A stretch of DNA of 64,000 nucleotides from Edolisoma coerulescens (GCA_013397115.1 VWZW01007171.1:1120661-1184660); one strand, 5' to 3'; numbered from the stretch's first letter, positions 27,701 through 36,309 are shown. Notes: a model not told the origin generated them from the letters alone. Program-made: numbers and translations.

Positions 27701-30445
27701 GGATTGCAAAAACCTAGACCACAGAGTCACAGACGAGTTTGCCAAAGGCAATTTACAGAGTAGAACAAGCTAGAACTGTGGATCCAGCACCACAGAAGGC
27801 AAGGGGAGACAAATATACTTCCAGAGAAACCTTGTGTTTTGTTAAAAGGTGCTAAAGCAACTTCTTAAATACTCTGCTTTCAACATCTGCTCCCACTTAA
27901 CTTGTCTCTTCACTCTGGGACTTGGTCTGTCTTGTTATTTAAATAAGAACTCATGATCTTTACTCAAAAACAGTCCCCAGTTCACACATTCTCCATTACG
28001 GTTGACACTGCCAGCGTTCCCCTTGATAACATCATGTGCGAAAGAACACCTCCTAGAACTTCACCTGATCACTCTACTTGTGCTCCTTCTTTCTCTTCAG
28101 TATCTTTCACTTTTTAGCCACACTGAGAACACTTCCAAGCAACCCTTTATACTTCATCTTGGCTACTGCAGATACATATTTTCTGGATACAACGGCATTG
28201 AAATTGCCAAGAAATATATTCAAAAGGAAAATTGGCTAAGACTAACTGCCAGCAGCTCTCACACCCATTTGAAATGAGAAACCCTCCAGCAAGATTCAAG
28301 TGCTGGGGCTGAGCAAAGACTGCAACACCAGATTTATATAATCTAGATGGGTGCCATAAACCCTACATGATAGAAGCAGATTTTCTCTCCACTCAAAATG
28401 TTATTTAATTATTTATGCAAAGTAGAGCAGGTCCAGGAGCAGAGAGTGTGTGGACTACTCAGCCTTGCAGTAATACACTGGCAGTAACAAACACCCTCTG
28501 ATTATATAAAACTAGGAATCTTCCACATTGGAGGGCGGTGCCATACCTTAGAGATGGTCATAGGCCTTAACTTTGGCTTTTGATGAAAAATGCAAGCAAG
28601 TATTTATTCCATATGAGAAGATGAATTCGGAAATATTTTTGAACGGAAACAGCACTATTAGAACCTGCCCAGGATTCACAATCCTTCACACCAAAGGCTC
28701 CTATCTTCCTGTGGGAATCTAACAGTGCCAAGAACAGTCCAGTGAGAGATCAAATGAACCTTGGTATGACAGTGTCAGTGTGTGCTCATGCTGCATGCAG
28801 TATCACGATAGCCCCCTCTGTTCTTCCTATGTCACTTAGTTGTGACCGTCACAGCACACAACTTTCCAGTGCCATTCTAAGGCAATTGCCAGCAGGTACA
28901 TTCTGCTGCCAAGGTTTTTTTGGCTTCTGGGCACAACGGCGATGTGCAGAATACACAATAACATTAATCATTCAGTCCCGCCTGTCAAGAAATTACCTGA
29001 ACATTTGTTCTCCTTGATTGACTCAACTCTTTTATCAACCAGTGTCCAGCACTTGCTTGGCTACTGCAGCTGATTGTTTTGTTTGATGTCAACAGGTCCA
29101 GAGCAAAATCACATGTGTAACATTACTGATAGCAGTTGACAGCCTTTTTTTAATTTTTTTTTTTTTTATCTTTCAGGAAAAGCCCAGTATTGAATTAAAG
29201 TGGTGAGTTTAAAGTTTTAATTTTGGTGCTATCAGCAAGCCTCATATCTTAACAAAGGAAAAACCTCTTGAAACACACAGCAAATATATTGTGAAGGTGT
29301 TGATTTTTATTAAGCATCAGTAAATCCTCCATCAAACTCAGACGCGGAGCAAAGAACAGCATTCAAAACCACAGAATAACGTAGTGTTCCCGCTAAATCA
29401 GAAATCATTCCCGTGAGCTATGGACTAATTTCTTAAAGGCAATGAGCTTACATCACAGTATTAATCAGATTTTTTGACTCAATAATAAGGGATATAGTCT
29501 CATGGTAATGAAACTGAGGCAATGCCTGAAATGGTATCCCAGATTAAGCAAGTCCATGACCCTTAAAGTAGGGAAGGATCTAAAGCCTACCTTGAAAATA
29601 ACCAAAACATTAGTACTCAATATTTGCACTTTTCAAATATCGGTCGAAATTTCGTGCATGCTCTGTTTATGCTAACAGTATAATTCATCACAGCAACTAA
29701 AAACCAGCATTCATTTAAATTGCCATGGAAATCTGAAACAAGCTTTACAAATTTCAAAGTTGTTTGGAATAGTTGGAATTTCACCTTTTAAAAGACATCC
29801 TTCCATGTCTTAAAATGGAACTAAAATTTCAATTGCAAACATCTCTCTAAATTCAGATGCTAGAAATATAACTCCAGAATGTTTTAATATTTATGGCCCC
29901 ACTATTATTTATGAAACATTTTATCATTTTTAATAAAAAACTGAAGTCAGAATATGCAGAACTACCCCACTGTATTATGAAAACTACCACTACGCTGGGC
30001 TGCTGAAAAATTATGAATTTTAGATGGTGTCTATAATACAGAATTTTGTTTTTCATTATTCTAAGCATGTTGATAATCTGTGCACAATAGACAATTGATA
30101 TACTTCTTAAAATTGAGACTAGATTTCATTCTGTATATCAAATTGGAACAGACAATCCCAAATTTGAAGTCCAGATCTGTCTTTCTACAAACTTTTTATT
30201 ATAGCAGCCCTTATAATAGGTATGCTTCCTGCCAGTTTCATTGTTCACATTTAGTAATCTGTGGTATCTGTACAAATAAATTAAAGCCATACACACATTC
30301 TAATTGTCCTTGAAACACATAAAATTAACAACAGTTAGTTTAATGAATTAGCACAGGAGATCATCTTACCTGCCAGGGAGTAGACAAAACAGGGTGTAAT
30401 AAGATGACAGATGAAGAACCAAATGGTTATCTTCTGTTCAGCCAT
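588..30445 (-). CDS. CNTN1: Contactin-1, N-terminal 553 residues, 12 spliced exons (gene continues past base 1)
   Basis: Contactin-1 is a GPI-anchored cell-surface adhesion protein of the Ig superfamily. It acts on axons and glia, for example with CASPR at paranodal junctions. Twelve minus-strand exons join in frame: 30370-30445 (coding part), 16941-17070, 14080-14252, 12041-12136, 10809-11015, 9589-9685, 9267-9448, 7967-8091, 5796-5913, 4027-4177, 3421-3548 and 588-763. They total 1659 nt. The product has a signal peptide (about 1-25) and Ig cysteine pairs C58/C107, C151/C204, C255/C302, C344/C383 and C428/C476, plus the first Ig6 cysteine C518. N-glycosylation sequons are at N201, N250, N330, N449, N465, N486 and N513. 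Runs such as RRFVSQTNGNLYIANVEAS and NPMKKKILAAKGGR identify contactin-1 rather than other contactins (recalled family sequences). The usual protein is about 1000 residues, so the second half lies off the window. No frameshift or stop is seen. Residues are numbered from the MAEQ start. Confidence 0.97.
764..3420 (-). other. CNTN1 intron 11-12, 2.7 kb
   Basis: Unique AT-rich intron between the Ig5 and Ig6 exons. Apart from the CCA/CAAA simple repeat near 3.0 kb, no exon, transposon or RNA gene is recognised. Confidence 0.8.
2955..3033. repeat. Low-complexity CCA then CAAA/CCAAA tract
   Basis: CACCACCACCAC-type triplets pass into C-rich CCAAAACCCCC and then (CAAA)n and (CCAAA)n. It lies inside an intron. 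Open frames here with poly-His, poly-Thr or poly-Val runs are products of this simple repeat. Confidence 0.85.
3421..3548 (-). CDS. CNTN1: CNTN1 exon 11: second half of Ig5
   Basis: The acceptor is CTTTCCATAG|CATACG and the donor AAATGACAG|GTAAGCC. The exon is 128 nt, phase 2 to 1, and encodes residues 452-494 plus one base: IRIWDDGSLEIINVTKLDEG, then RYTCFAENNRGKANSTGVLE. C476 closes Ig5. N465 (NVT) and N486 (NST) are sequons. The intron between it and exon 10 is 478 bp. Confidence 0.96.
4027..4177 (-). CDS. CNTN1: CNTN1 exon 10: first half of Ig5
   Basis: The acceptor is TTGCTTTCAG|CTTCACC and the donor GGGAGCCG|GTTAGTATT. The exon is 151 nt, phase 1 to 2, and encodes residues 402-451 plus two bases. 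It contains PPTFELNPMKKKILAAKGGR, then IIECKPKAAPKPKFSWSKG. C428 is the first Ig5 cysteine, W440 the core tryptophan, and N449 an NGS sequon. The lysine/proline-rich stretch is characteristic of contactin-1. Confidence 0.97.
4178..5795 (-). other. CNTN1 intron 9-10, 1.6 kb
   Basis: Unique intron between the Ig4 and Ig5 exons. Nothing else recognised. The two overlapping open frames at 5071-5333 resemble no protein I know. Confidence 0.75.
5796..5913 (-). CDS. CNTN1: CNTN1 exon 9: second half of Ig4
   Basis: The acceptor is GTGTTTTAG|TTCCGG and the donor ATTGTGG|GTCAGTGG, a weaker GTCAGT donor. The exon is 118 nt, phase 0 to 1, and encodes residues 363-401 plus one base: FRKGELRMQSLTFDDAGMYQ then CIAENMHGIIYSNAELKIV. 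C383 closes the Ig4 disulfide. The D-A-G-M-Y-Q-C signature places it. I found it by looking for the contactin-1 sequence that should follow exon 8. Confidence 0.95.
5914..7966 (-). other. CNTN1 intron 8-9, 2.05 kb
   Basis: The intron interrupts Ig4 at a phase-0 site. It holds a pyrimidine-rich run on the plus strand at about 6000-6032 and one CR1 tail at about 7195-7377. The remainder looks unique. Confidence 0.8.
7195..7377 (+). mobile_element. CR1 LINE, 5'-truncated 3' end
   Basis: The stretch carries the familiar CR1 end: TGTGGATGTCCCATCCCTGG, GGCAGGCTGGATGGAG, TGCCCATGGCCAGGGG, and the terminal CAATTCTATGATTCT. CR1 is the main avian LINE, and most copies are truncated at the 5' side as here. 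It lies antisense to CNTN1. The 5' edge is approximate. Confidence 0.9.
7967..8091 (-). CDS. CNTN1: CNTN1 exon 8: first half of Ig4
   Basis: The acceptor is TTATTCTGCAG|CTGC and the donor GCCTCG|GTGAGTG. The exon is 125 nt, phase 1 to 0, and encodes residues 321-362: AAPEWVEHINDTERDIGSDL, then YWPCVATGKPIPTIRWLKNG. C344 is the first Ig4 cysteine and N330 is an NDT sequon. The next exon continues at FRKGEL. This is the only phase-0 junction inside a complete domain in the window. Confidence 0.97.
8092..9266 (-). other. CNTN1 intron 7-8, 1.2 kb
   Basis: Unique intron between the Ig3 and Ig4 exons. Nothing else recognised. Confidence 0.75.
9267..9448 (-). CDS. CNTN1: CNTN1 exon 7: second half of Ig3
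   Basis: The acceptor is CTTTTCAAG|TCCGG and the donor TGTACAAG|GTAGGAAG. The exon is 182 nt, phase 2 to 1, and encodes residues 260-320 plus one base. It contains the Ig tryptophan in ELRWSKYLEP, then the run AEISMSGAVLKIFNIQYEDE, and the E-G-L-Y-E-C signature with C302. KGKDKHQARVYVQ then leads to Ig4. The match to contactin-1 is near residue-for-residue as recalled. Confidence 0.97.
9589..9685 (-). CDS. CNTN1: CNTN1 exon 6: first half of Ig3
   Basis: The acceptor is TTCATATTAG|GAGC and the donor CTTGGAAA|GTAAGTG. The exon is 97 nt, phase 1 to 2, and encodes residues 228-259 plus two bases: AKVYPADIKVKFKDTYALLG then QNVTLECFALG. C255 is the first Ig3 cysteine and N250 is an NVT sequon. The intron to the next exon is only 140 bp, the shortest in the window. 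Confidence 0.96.
9686..10808 (-). other. CNTN1 intron 5-6, 1.1 kb
   Basis: Unique intron with a single ambiguous base at 10426. Nothing else recognised. Confidence 0.75.
10809..11015 (-). CDS. CNTN1: CNTN1 exon 5: rest of Ig2
   Basis: The acceptor is TTTTCCTCCAG|ATGACC and the donor CCGATC|GTAAGTATT. The exon is 207 nt, phase 1 to 1, and encodes residues 159-227 plus one base. It includes DLSYRWLLNEFPVF, KRRFVSQTNGNLYIANVE and the D-K-G-N-Y-S-C signature with C204. N201 is a glycosylation sequon (NYS). The exon ends in the Ig2-Ig3 linker (FIPLIPQSD). This is the most diagnostic contactin-1 stretch in the window. Confidence 0.98.
11016..12040 (-). other. CNTN1 intron 4-5, 1.0 kb
   Basis: Intron inside Ig2. 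The part at about 11160-11320 is GC-richer than the rest, but no repeat family or exon is recognised in it. Confidence 0.7.
12041..12136 (-). CDS. CNTN1: CNTN1 exon 4: Ig1-Ig2 linker and start of Ig2
   Basis: The acceptor is TTAAAACTAG|ATCTGG and the donor CTATCCAG|GTAATTC. The exon is 96 nt, phase 1 to 1, and encodes residues 127-158 plus one base: LDPFPPEERYEVKVREG then AVLLCEPPYHYP. C151 is the first Ig2 cysteine. It is too short to stand out as an open frame and was found from the contactin-1 LDPFPPEE motif. Because it is symmetric (phase 1-1), skipping it would keep the frame but break Ig2. Confidence 0.95.
12137..14079 (-). other. CNTN1 intron 3-4, 1.9 kb
   Basis: Unique intron. It contains a short duplicated GATTCCTTTTTTT (13396-13408 and 13411-13423) and an 18-bp palindrome at 13566-13583. 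No transposon recognised. Confidence 0.75.
13566..13583. repeat. Perfect 18-bp palindrome
   Basis: TGTACATGTACATGTACA is its own reverse complement, built on a TGTACA/CATG repeat. It is probably a small simple-repeat palindrome with no assigned role. Confidence 0.8.
14080..14252 (-). CDS. CNTN1: CNTN1 exon 3: second half of Ig1
   Basis: The acceptor is TTTTTTAATAG|GTGG and the donor TTTTGGAT|GTAAGCC. The exon is 173 nt, phase 2 to phase 1, and encodes residues 69-126 plus one base. It carries the Ig tryptophan-like segment WKLNNWDIDL, the strand motif YSMVGGRLVI and the D-A-G-K-Y-V-C signature ending in C107, which pairs with C58. The final SSEATLSFGY leads into the Ig1-Ig2 linker. The reading frame stays open on both sides of the exon, but the splice borders and the join to neighbours define its limits. 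Confidence 0.97.
14253..16940 (-). other. CNTN1 intron 2-3, 2.7 kb
   Basis: Unique intron splitting Ig1. Nothing else recognised in it. Confidence 0.75.
16941..17070 (-). CDS. CNTN1: CNTN1 exon 2 of the coding set: mature N-terminus and first half of Ig1
   Basis: The acceptor is TTTTTTTCAG|AGG and the donor TTACAG|GTAACATC. It enters in phase 1 and leaves in phase 2 (130 nt). It encodes residues 26-68 and two bases of codon 69, starting EEGNKGYGPVFEEQPIDT and ending RARAIPSPTY. C58 is the first cysteine of Ig1. The G left by the signal exon plus AG here makes the Glu at position 26, so the mature protein would start at about E26. The conserved GPVFEEQP run matches contactin-1. The residues around AIPSPTYR differ slightly from what I recall for chicken and human (PFP rather than PSP). 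Confidence 0.96.
20536..20559. repeat. Perfect inverted repeat, 10-bp arms, 4-base loop
   Basis: Arms TTTTCCATAT and ATATGGAAAA flank AAAC. A third partial copy of the arm (TTTCCATATAA) follows at about 20570. It is AT-rich and intronic, and it may be a chance hairpin. Confidence 0.75.
22644..22661. repeat. Short interstitial telomere-type repeat, (CCCTAA)3
   Basis: Three perfect CCCTAA units are followed by CTCCAACTA and a run of A (about 22670-22682). On the minus strand this reads T-tract, then GTTAGGGTTAGGGTTAGGG. Short interstitial telomeric tracts are known in vertebrates, often at old break-repair sites. Three units could also arise by chance. Confidence 0.6.
23198..23252. other. Assembly gap, 55 N
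   Basis: A run of N of unknown true length. It lies at or near the upstream edge of the LTR-like block, so that edge cannot be read. Open frames crossing it are not real. Confidence 0.99.
23253..24375 (+). mobile_element. LTR-like block of an endogenous retrovirus, probably solo, upstream edge lost in the gap
   Basis: This block differs in composition from its flanks. It has a GC-richer first part (23253-23760), an AT-rich repeated part (23880-24090) and a promoter/poly(A)-like end: CTGCCGCTTAATATTAAA at about 24303, then GCCGGTGGTAG and a terminal CGTAACA. The CA end at 24374-24375 and the poly(A)-like signal suggest a plus-strand LTR of ERVL-like type. No primer-binding site follows and no gag, pol or env frame is seen nearby, so a solo LTR is most likely. 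The last bases before the gap (TCCTT) and the first after the block (TCCTC) are similar and might be a worn target duplication, but the gap prevents proof. The family name is not assigned. Confidence 0.55.
23880..24090 (+). repeat. Degenerate tandem repeat inside the LTR-like block
   Basis: Units containing GTTAAGTGTTGTTCCTTTGTT-like text recur with anchors at 23928, 23980, 24036 and 24080, a spacing of 44 to 56 bases. They are joined by many TAAGTTAAG and TTAAATTG motifs. The copies are unequal, so this is an old duplicated promoter-region repeat rather than a microsatellite. Confidence 0.7.
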
Positions 30446-30499
30446 TATCTCAAAAGGAATAGTGCACTTCAATACCATCATTCAGAGAACTAAAAATGC
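30370..30499 (-). CDS. CNTN1: CNTN1 exon with start codon and signal peptide
   Basis: The acceptor is a clear pyrimidine tract ending TGTAACAG (AG at 30500-30501). The donor is GGCAG|GTAAGATG. From the ATG at 30445 the exon encodes 25 residues plus one base (phase 1). The product has a short polar start (MAEQK), a hydrophobic core (ITIWFFICHLITPCFVY) and a likely signal-peptidase site after S-L-A (residues 23-25). It aligns with the KMWLLVSHLV signal region of mammalian contactin-1. Bases 30446-30499 are 5' UTR if that ATG is used. Two more in-frame ATGs at 30481 and 30478, just after an in-frame TGA (30482-30484), could add 12 or 11 residues. I chose 30445 because it sits next to the signal core in an A(-3)/G(+4) context, but the start is not settled. 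Confidence 0.93.
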
Positions 30500-31539
30500 C
30501 TGTTACAGAGAAAGAAGAGAGCGTGAATAATTCTGACATAAGGCTTTATCTCATATCACATTTGGCCTGGCAGATTATGTGACTAAACTGAATACTTGAG
30601 AGTTAATACAGGATAGAGTCTTTTGAATAATAAATTCATCATCAGAATTTCTGGATCAAATTAATGATCTCTATTATTCAGAGAGCACACTGTTTCAGAG
30701 TACTCAGATTTTCTGGTGATAGTAATAATATGGTAAATGTTAAAACCATAACATCCTTTTTTTACACTTATCTTCCAGATTCTATCCTCCTTCATCTCAG
30801 TAAATACTACATTTCAATTCATGACTTCAAAGTCTTCTCTAAAAAGAAGACTACAGTGAAACTGAAGTATATTAATCTCTTTCAGAATTCATGCATTTTG
30901 TCTAGTATATCATTATTTTAAACTTTTAATATACAATTAATGGTCCTCCACAAAGGTGGTTTTATTTTTTACCAGTTTCCTTTTAAATGCTGAATACAAT
31001 CATTATTGCAATGTTGTTTTCAAAGGTTTCTCTTTTCCATATGGGAGAAACTCTGCCTGCATATATACTAAAACCAAGCTAAAAAAGCATGCAGCTTCTT
31101 TTGTATATATTAAGATTTTATAAACATTTTTTCAGAACACTTCTGTAAGATTTGTTACTACTTTCAATCAGAACATTTTGCTAGCTTTTTGTTTCTTGCT
31201 GGGGACTATTATCTATTTCTTTAGGGAAATGTGTCATCATGTTTTCAGTGTGCAATTCTCTGGGGTTTTTTGATGGATTTCTTGTCATGAATATATAAAT
31301 GCATCCTTTACATCCATCACATCTTGTTCTTGTTTCTTGATTGGTTCTGCTGTAACACTGGTTAAGAACTTCACACAAAGCAAGGCTTCCAGCTGATCAC
31401 TGACAGAATATTGTATCTCAGGCACATGTTGGTATCATCCAGTCATCTCAGTATACTCATTTTGTTATTATTTCATTTAAAATATGCTAATACATACTTA
31501 AACACCCTTCAGTAATATGCATCCCAGGACATGGTGCAT

Positions 31540-31671
31540 GCTAGAAAAGAAGACTTGTAGATGTGGCACTTAGGGACATTGTTTAGTGGTAGACTCAGGC
31601 AGTGCTGGGTTAGCAGTTGGACTCAATGATCTCAAGAGGTCTTTTCCAACATAAATGATTCTATGATTCTA
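31540..31671 (+). mobile_element. CR1 LINE, short 3' end
   Basis: Contains the CR1 tail text GATGTGGCACTTAGGGACAT, TTTAGTGGTAGACTC, GTGCTGGGTTAGCAGTTGGA, CTCAATGATCTCAAGAGGTC and the end AATGATTCTATGATTCTA. Only about 130 bp is left. It is antisense to CNTN1. The 5' edge is approximate. Confidence 0.9.
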
Positions 31672-34388
31672 ATATTGCATTGTCACTTTTTGCAAGGTGT
31701 AATCTCAATGCTCCTGCTTTCCAGCCTCCCATGCCAGGAATTGATGACTCTGAAAGTGACTTCCACCTTTTACCATGACTCTTTCCCTTTCCGTGTAAAA
31801 CTTTTTACCAAATTGTTCATTTCCAAAATCCAAATGTTTTAGATTTTGTTTTGAAACTGCCCTGTTTCCCACCTCCAACACCAAGAAAGGGGCAATTTTA
31901 AATTACAAAGGGCAAGTACAAGCATACTTGACTACCTAAGTATGGTTGTGATAAATCCTGCCCTTATTACAGAGAGCCTCTCATCTGAGCTGCTGCCAGA
32001 CATCCTGCTGCAGTGTCTGTATCTCATGTCTCTCCCTGAGGTGGTTAGGAATGTGTCTTGGCCATTGGGGCCTTTTACTTGTCCCCTCTTTCTCAGAATA
32101 ATGCTAAGATGTTCATTTGAACATGCTTCAAACAGTGAACTTTCCTTAGAACAGAGTTTCAGGAGTGTTTTCATAAAGTCATAGTGCAGGAAAATTACAA
32201 GAAATATCACAAGAAGATCTTTTGGCTCAGAAATTACAGGACCTGTTTCATGTCACATTTTTTCCTTATTTTTTAGTAGATTAAAACCTTAATAAAAAGC
32301 TAAAAACCATATGATCCTACAATTATAGCTGTTACATGAAAACTGTGCTCAGCAAAACACAGACAAGAGCTAAACAGTGATTCCCCAGAACTGAGATTTA
32401 TTTAGGAATATTCCCTAGAAAAAGGCTCTTACATTGGCAACAAATGCGTATGCTTATTGTAGCTGGGTCCAAGGGGAAGAATTTATAAATAAATTTATAA
32501 ACGTCTTTACGTTCTCACTTCTGTTGGCACTGAAGTTGCTTCAGACTCTGTCACACAAAGGACATCCACAACTATTTCAGGCATCCACCTTGACCAAGGT
32601 ATGAACTACTGTGTACATATGATTCATCCAGAAGAGAGTGGTAGGTCAGATCAAGAAATAACTTTGTATACTTTTCCAGCAGCCATGCCCTGGCTATGAC
32701 ATCCTTGTGATATGACACTGACTTGCCTGAAACATTTGTTTCCAAATGACATGAGTAAAAATGCATAGTTATGCTGAAATAATGCACATAATTAAATAGC
32801 GAATAAACAGGAACTCTTCTGGGAACAACCGTAATTACACAGCAGCTTATGGTGATAATAACTGTGTTCAAGTGTATTGATAGAGGAGACTGTTAAGAGC
32901 ACTGTGTTCTCTGACATAGTCAGAGATGGAAGATCCCTCCTCCCTCTTTTTAGCAGAATTCAGGTTTGATTTTGGAAAGATACAATGTCCTCTAGCTCTC
33001 CAAAAATCCCTTTTTGCTGGCTCAGAAAAAAAAAAAAAAAATGTTTGAACAATGGTTCCAATCACAGTAAATAAAAATTGTGTCAGTAAATGCTATAAAT
33101 ACCTCATTTTATTCAGAGACAAAAATATCCACCCTGCCAGGATTTAAATCCTTTCCCTTCTCTCACTTGTTTCGGCTGAGTGGGCTCTTATATATAGCAC
33201 AGCCATCCCTCCTGATTCATCTCAGCTTGTGGGTGAGAAGCTGTTTCACATCGCTCTGCTGAATTTTGGCAGAACTGCCTGCTATGAGATGAGACAGCAC
33301 ACAGGTTATCACTGTAAGTGTGAGGTGCTATGGCTGTGCACAGTGTTACCACCCAGCCACACAAGGAGCTGTCCCGGTGTATCTGAGGTACCAGCACTGG
33401 TGCCGGAGGCAGCACCGTGGGCTGCAGTGCTCAGGCAGCACAATCTACTGCCTCTTTTGCTTTACAGCTCTCAACCTTTTTTCTTTGCAGACTGAGAAGG
33501 ATATTGCTGCCTAAGAAAAAAATCATTCCCAAACAAAAGCACAGCCGAGTTGCTTTTCTTCTCTGAAAAAGCAGAGTGTGACTACATACCTAGACATACT
33601 TTCTTCAGTCTGCACAGTACACGATCCTTCTTTTTCCAAAGAAAGCACCACAATTTCAGCAAACAAGTGAGACATTTTAAAAATATGTAATAAAATAAGC
33701 AGGAATTTAACTGCAACCATGTCATGTTTAATTAGTATCTAATGCTCATTAACACACTTAGGTCCATTTTGACTGTTCAGTTTCCCAAAAGAGTCAGTCA
33801 CCACTACGGAGCCTTTGCCTTGCTAAATTCAAAAAAACAACTTCTGGTGAGCTGTCTGGAGTGCAATCCTCCCAAAGGAAGTGGAAAAAACTGGGGCATT
33901 GGCTGCTGAATGGAAAGCACGTTCAATTTTGAACACAGGGACCTGCCGGAGTGTTCTGGAGGCTTGAGTGTCTCATGATGCTTCATTAAGATGAGAGGTG
34001 TTCCCAGGACACAAGGGCAAACCTATCTCTCTACAGTATCCAATTATAAGGATTCTTTAATCTCTCAAAAGGCACTTTAGGAAAATGTCTACATTTTCTG
34101 CCATATCCTGTGTGGCTTTCTTCAGATCTTCAGTGCACTTTGGCATTTATTAAGGAGAAAAAGACACCTATTTTACAGCTATGGAAGCAGACAGTGTTTT
34201 CCATCACTTCCATGCTAAATCCAAACATGCAGATGACATCATCGTTTTGCAAGGACATAAAGCATTTATAGGGTAGACACAAAAAGAAATTACAATCAGC
34301 AGGCAATTGAAGTCAGTTGAATAAAGATTTTTAAGATCAAAGGCAGCAAAAAATAAGGTACATAATCTACCAGATTTGAAATCAAGAA

Positions 34389-34406
34389 GGGATAGGGATA
34401 GGGATA
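34389..34406. repeat. (GGGATA)3 hexamer repeat
   Basis: Three perfect GGGATA units, one base away from the telomere hexamer. Short and possibly by chance. Confidence 0.7.
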
Positions 34407-36099
34407 GACAAGGGAAAGCAGAGCAACAGTGGGGGATGCTGAAGGGGTGAAGAGGAGGCAAAGAAAAGATCTCAACACTACAGAGGGAAGGGATGTCATG
34501 TGGGTCATGTAAGTGATGTGCAGGAAGATGGAAGCAATAAACCAATCCAAAAGGGCAGGCAGAAAGAAAGGCAGAGAGAGAAAGCAAAGGAGATGTAGGT
34601 AGATAAAGGTGTATGAGAATTACCAGTTGCCTCTGTCAGTAAATCTCAGCATTTACCACAGAAGAGCTTTCCTGAACCTCGCTTGCCAAGGCTTTCAGAG
34701 TGGGAGCAGCATGATTACTGCATCAGCCCCTGACATCCACTCAGGGTTCCAGTCAGCAACCCCAAGTGCTGAAGGGGAAGAGAGGGGGCAGAAGAAAGTG
34801 TTTAGAAGCTCTGGCATGATACACTTAGGTAGGAGAGGTAAATCAAGATGCTTGTTGTGATCCTCATTTCCTGGTATATTATGATAATTATAGACATTCA
34901 AGTTTTAGAATTGGTAGAGATTCCATCCACATTAGACTATAAATAGATACAACAATCTAGAAGAAATCTGTGGTTCTCTACCCTTTTTCAAAACATGAAT
35001 ATATATAATTGCAATAATTCACTAGCAAATTAAAACAGTGGCAAGTAATAATCAAAGTCTTTTAGGAGTCACACAATACTTCAGCATAATCAGTGTTTTG
35101 TATTTGTTTTTACTTCAGAGTCTTTCAGTGATTTTCGTAAGCATGTAATTGCTCCTCATCTTTATTTTCTTAACAGAGTTGGAATTTTCTTCTATGAGAA
35201 GTAACTCCTCACAAATCTTATTAATTGCTCAGTATGTAGAATTACCATGAAACTTTTTAATTTAAAAAAATAATTATGTACATTGCATATTATTTATTGT
35301 ATCACTCTTTGTCCTTATCTGCTAGTTTGGCCTTTGCAAATTAATTTGTGATCAATGAAGGAGTTTTGATAATCTAGATAAAAACGTGCCATTAAAAAGG
35401 GCACTGAATCTTGTCCGTAAGTCTGGCTTCTTAACCATCACCCACAATCCAATTTACTCCTGAAGCCAATACTTTAGCCACTAGCAATTACTAGCTTTCT
35501 CTTATTACTGGAAAAGTGATGACAGTCAAGTTCCTTGCCACTGCACAGATTTGTCTCATTCCAGTGGTCTGGGATTGATGTAAGCAAGTTCCAAGCCAGC
35601 TCTGCTCTTATAGCACTGCTGCATCTACAGAAGATTTTAGGTGTTAGCTGGCTCTCACTTGGAGTCCAAAAGTTACTTTAGTTCCCTTCATAAAGGCTTG
35701 TAGAAACACTTCACTTCCTCATGATTTCTAAAATTATAATCTTCATCTTTGACAGATTTGCTCAAGTGGAAATGGAATCTCAAATCCACTGCTCACAATA
35801 CTGCCCACTGGCCCAAACAGTCCATCACCAACAGTCGTGCTTCTAATATTTTCCACTTCATCCTATACAAAGAATATAGCTACACTCTCCATTTCACATG
35901 AATGAAATTCAGCTAAAAAGCACATCAATTTGATAGCCCATAAATAAGATACTCTTCTTGAACAGAATTTACAATTTCAAGGACAATATGCAATGACATA
36001 ACAAAGAAGCACAAAGTTGGAGCAAAGTGCAGTCTAATTCTTCCCCCCAATAACTCAACTTTTTTTAACTGCTTACAGGTGCTAAATAACCAATAATTT

Positions 36100-36150
36100 A
36101 AAAAAAACAAAACAAACAAACAAACAAAAAAACCCACCAAAACAAAAACC
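36100..36150. repeat. A-rich (CAAA)n simple repeat
   Basis: A run of AAACAAAACAAACAAACAAA type passing into AAAAACCCACC. It lies about 160 bp upstream of the CR1 fragment at 36.3 kb. Confidence 0.85.
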
Positions 36151-36309
36151 AGAATCAGTGTATTAATACATTTTAACAGGCTAAATTAGCTAGTGATTCT
36201 ATCACTACTGGGTAACTCCACCAGCTCTGTAATTTTGCTTAATAAATATTGACTTGGAAATACAAGGAACCAGTATCTTGGAGGTGATATGGAATTCAAT
36301 TCCATCTGA

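Larger units (their letters stand above)
17071..30369 (-). other. CNTN1 intron 1-2, 13.3 kb
   Basis: This long intron separates the signal-peptide exon from the first Ig exon. It is phase 1. It contains a telomere-like tract, the assembly gap and the LTR-like block listed separately. I searched it for the small exon that adds an EFTW-type segment in the long mammalian isoform and found no credible candidate. The other 12 kb looks unique and AT-rich. Confidence 0.8.
30500..36300. other. Upstream of the CNTN1 start exon: noncoding
   Basis: Either the first intron or the 5' flank of CNTN1. It contains a CR1 tail (31.6 kb), an A17 run (33025-33041), a GGGATA repeat (34.39 kb), a CAAA repeat (36.1 kb) and a GC-richer stretch at 33.16-33.50 kb with promoter-like and splice-like signals. 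No coding exon or RNA gene recognised. Confidence 0.7.
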
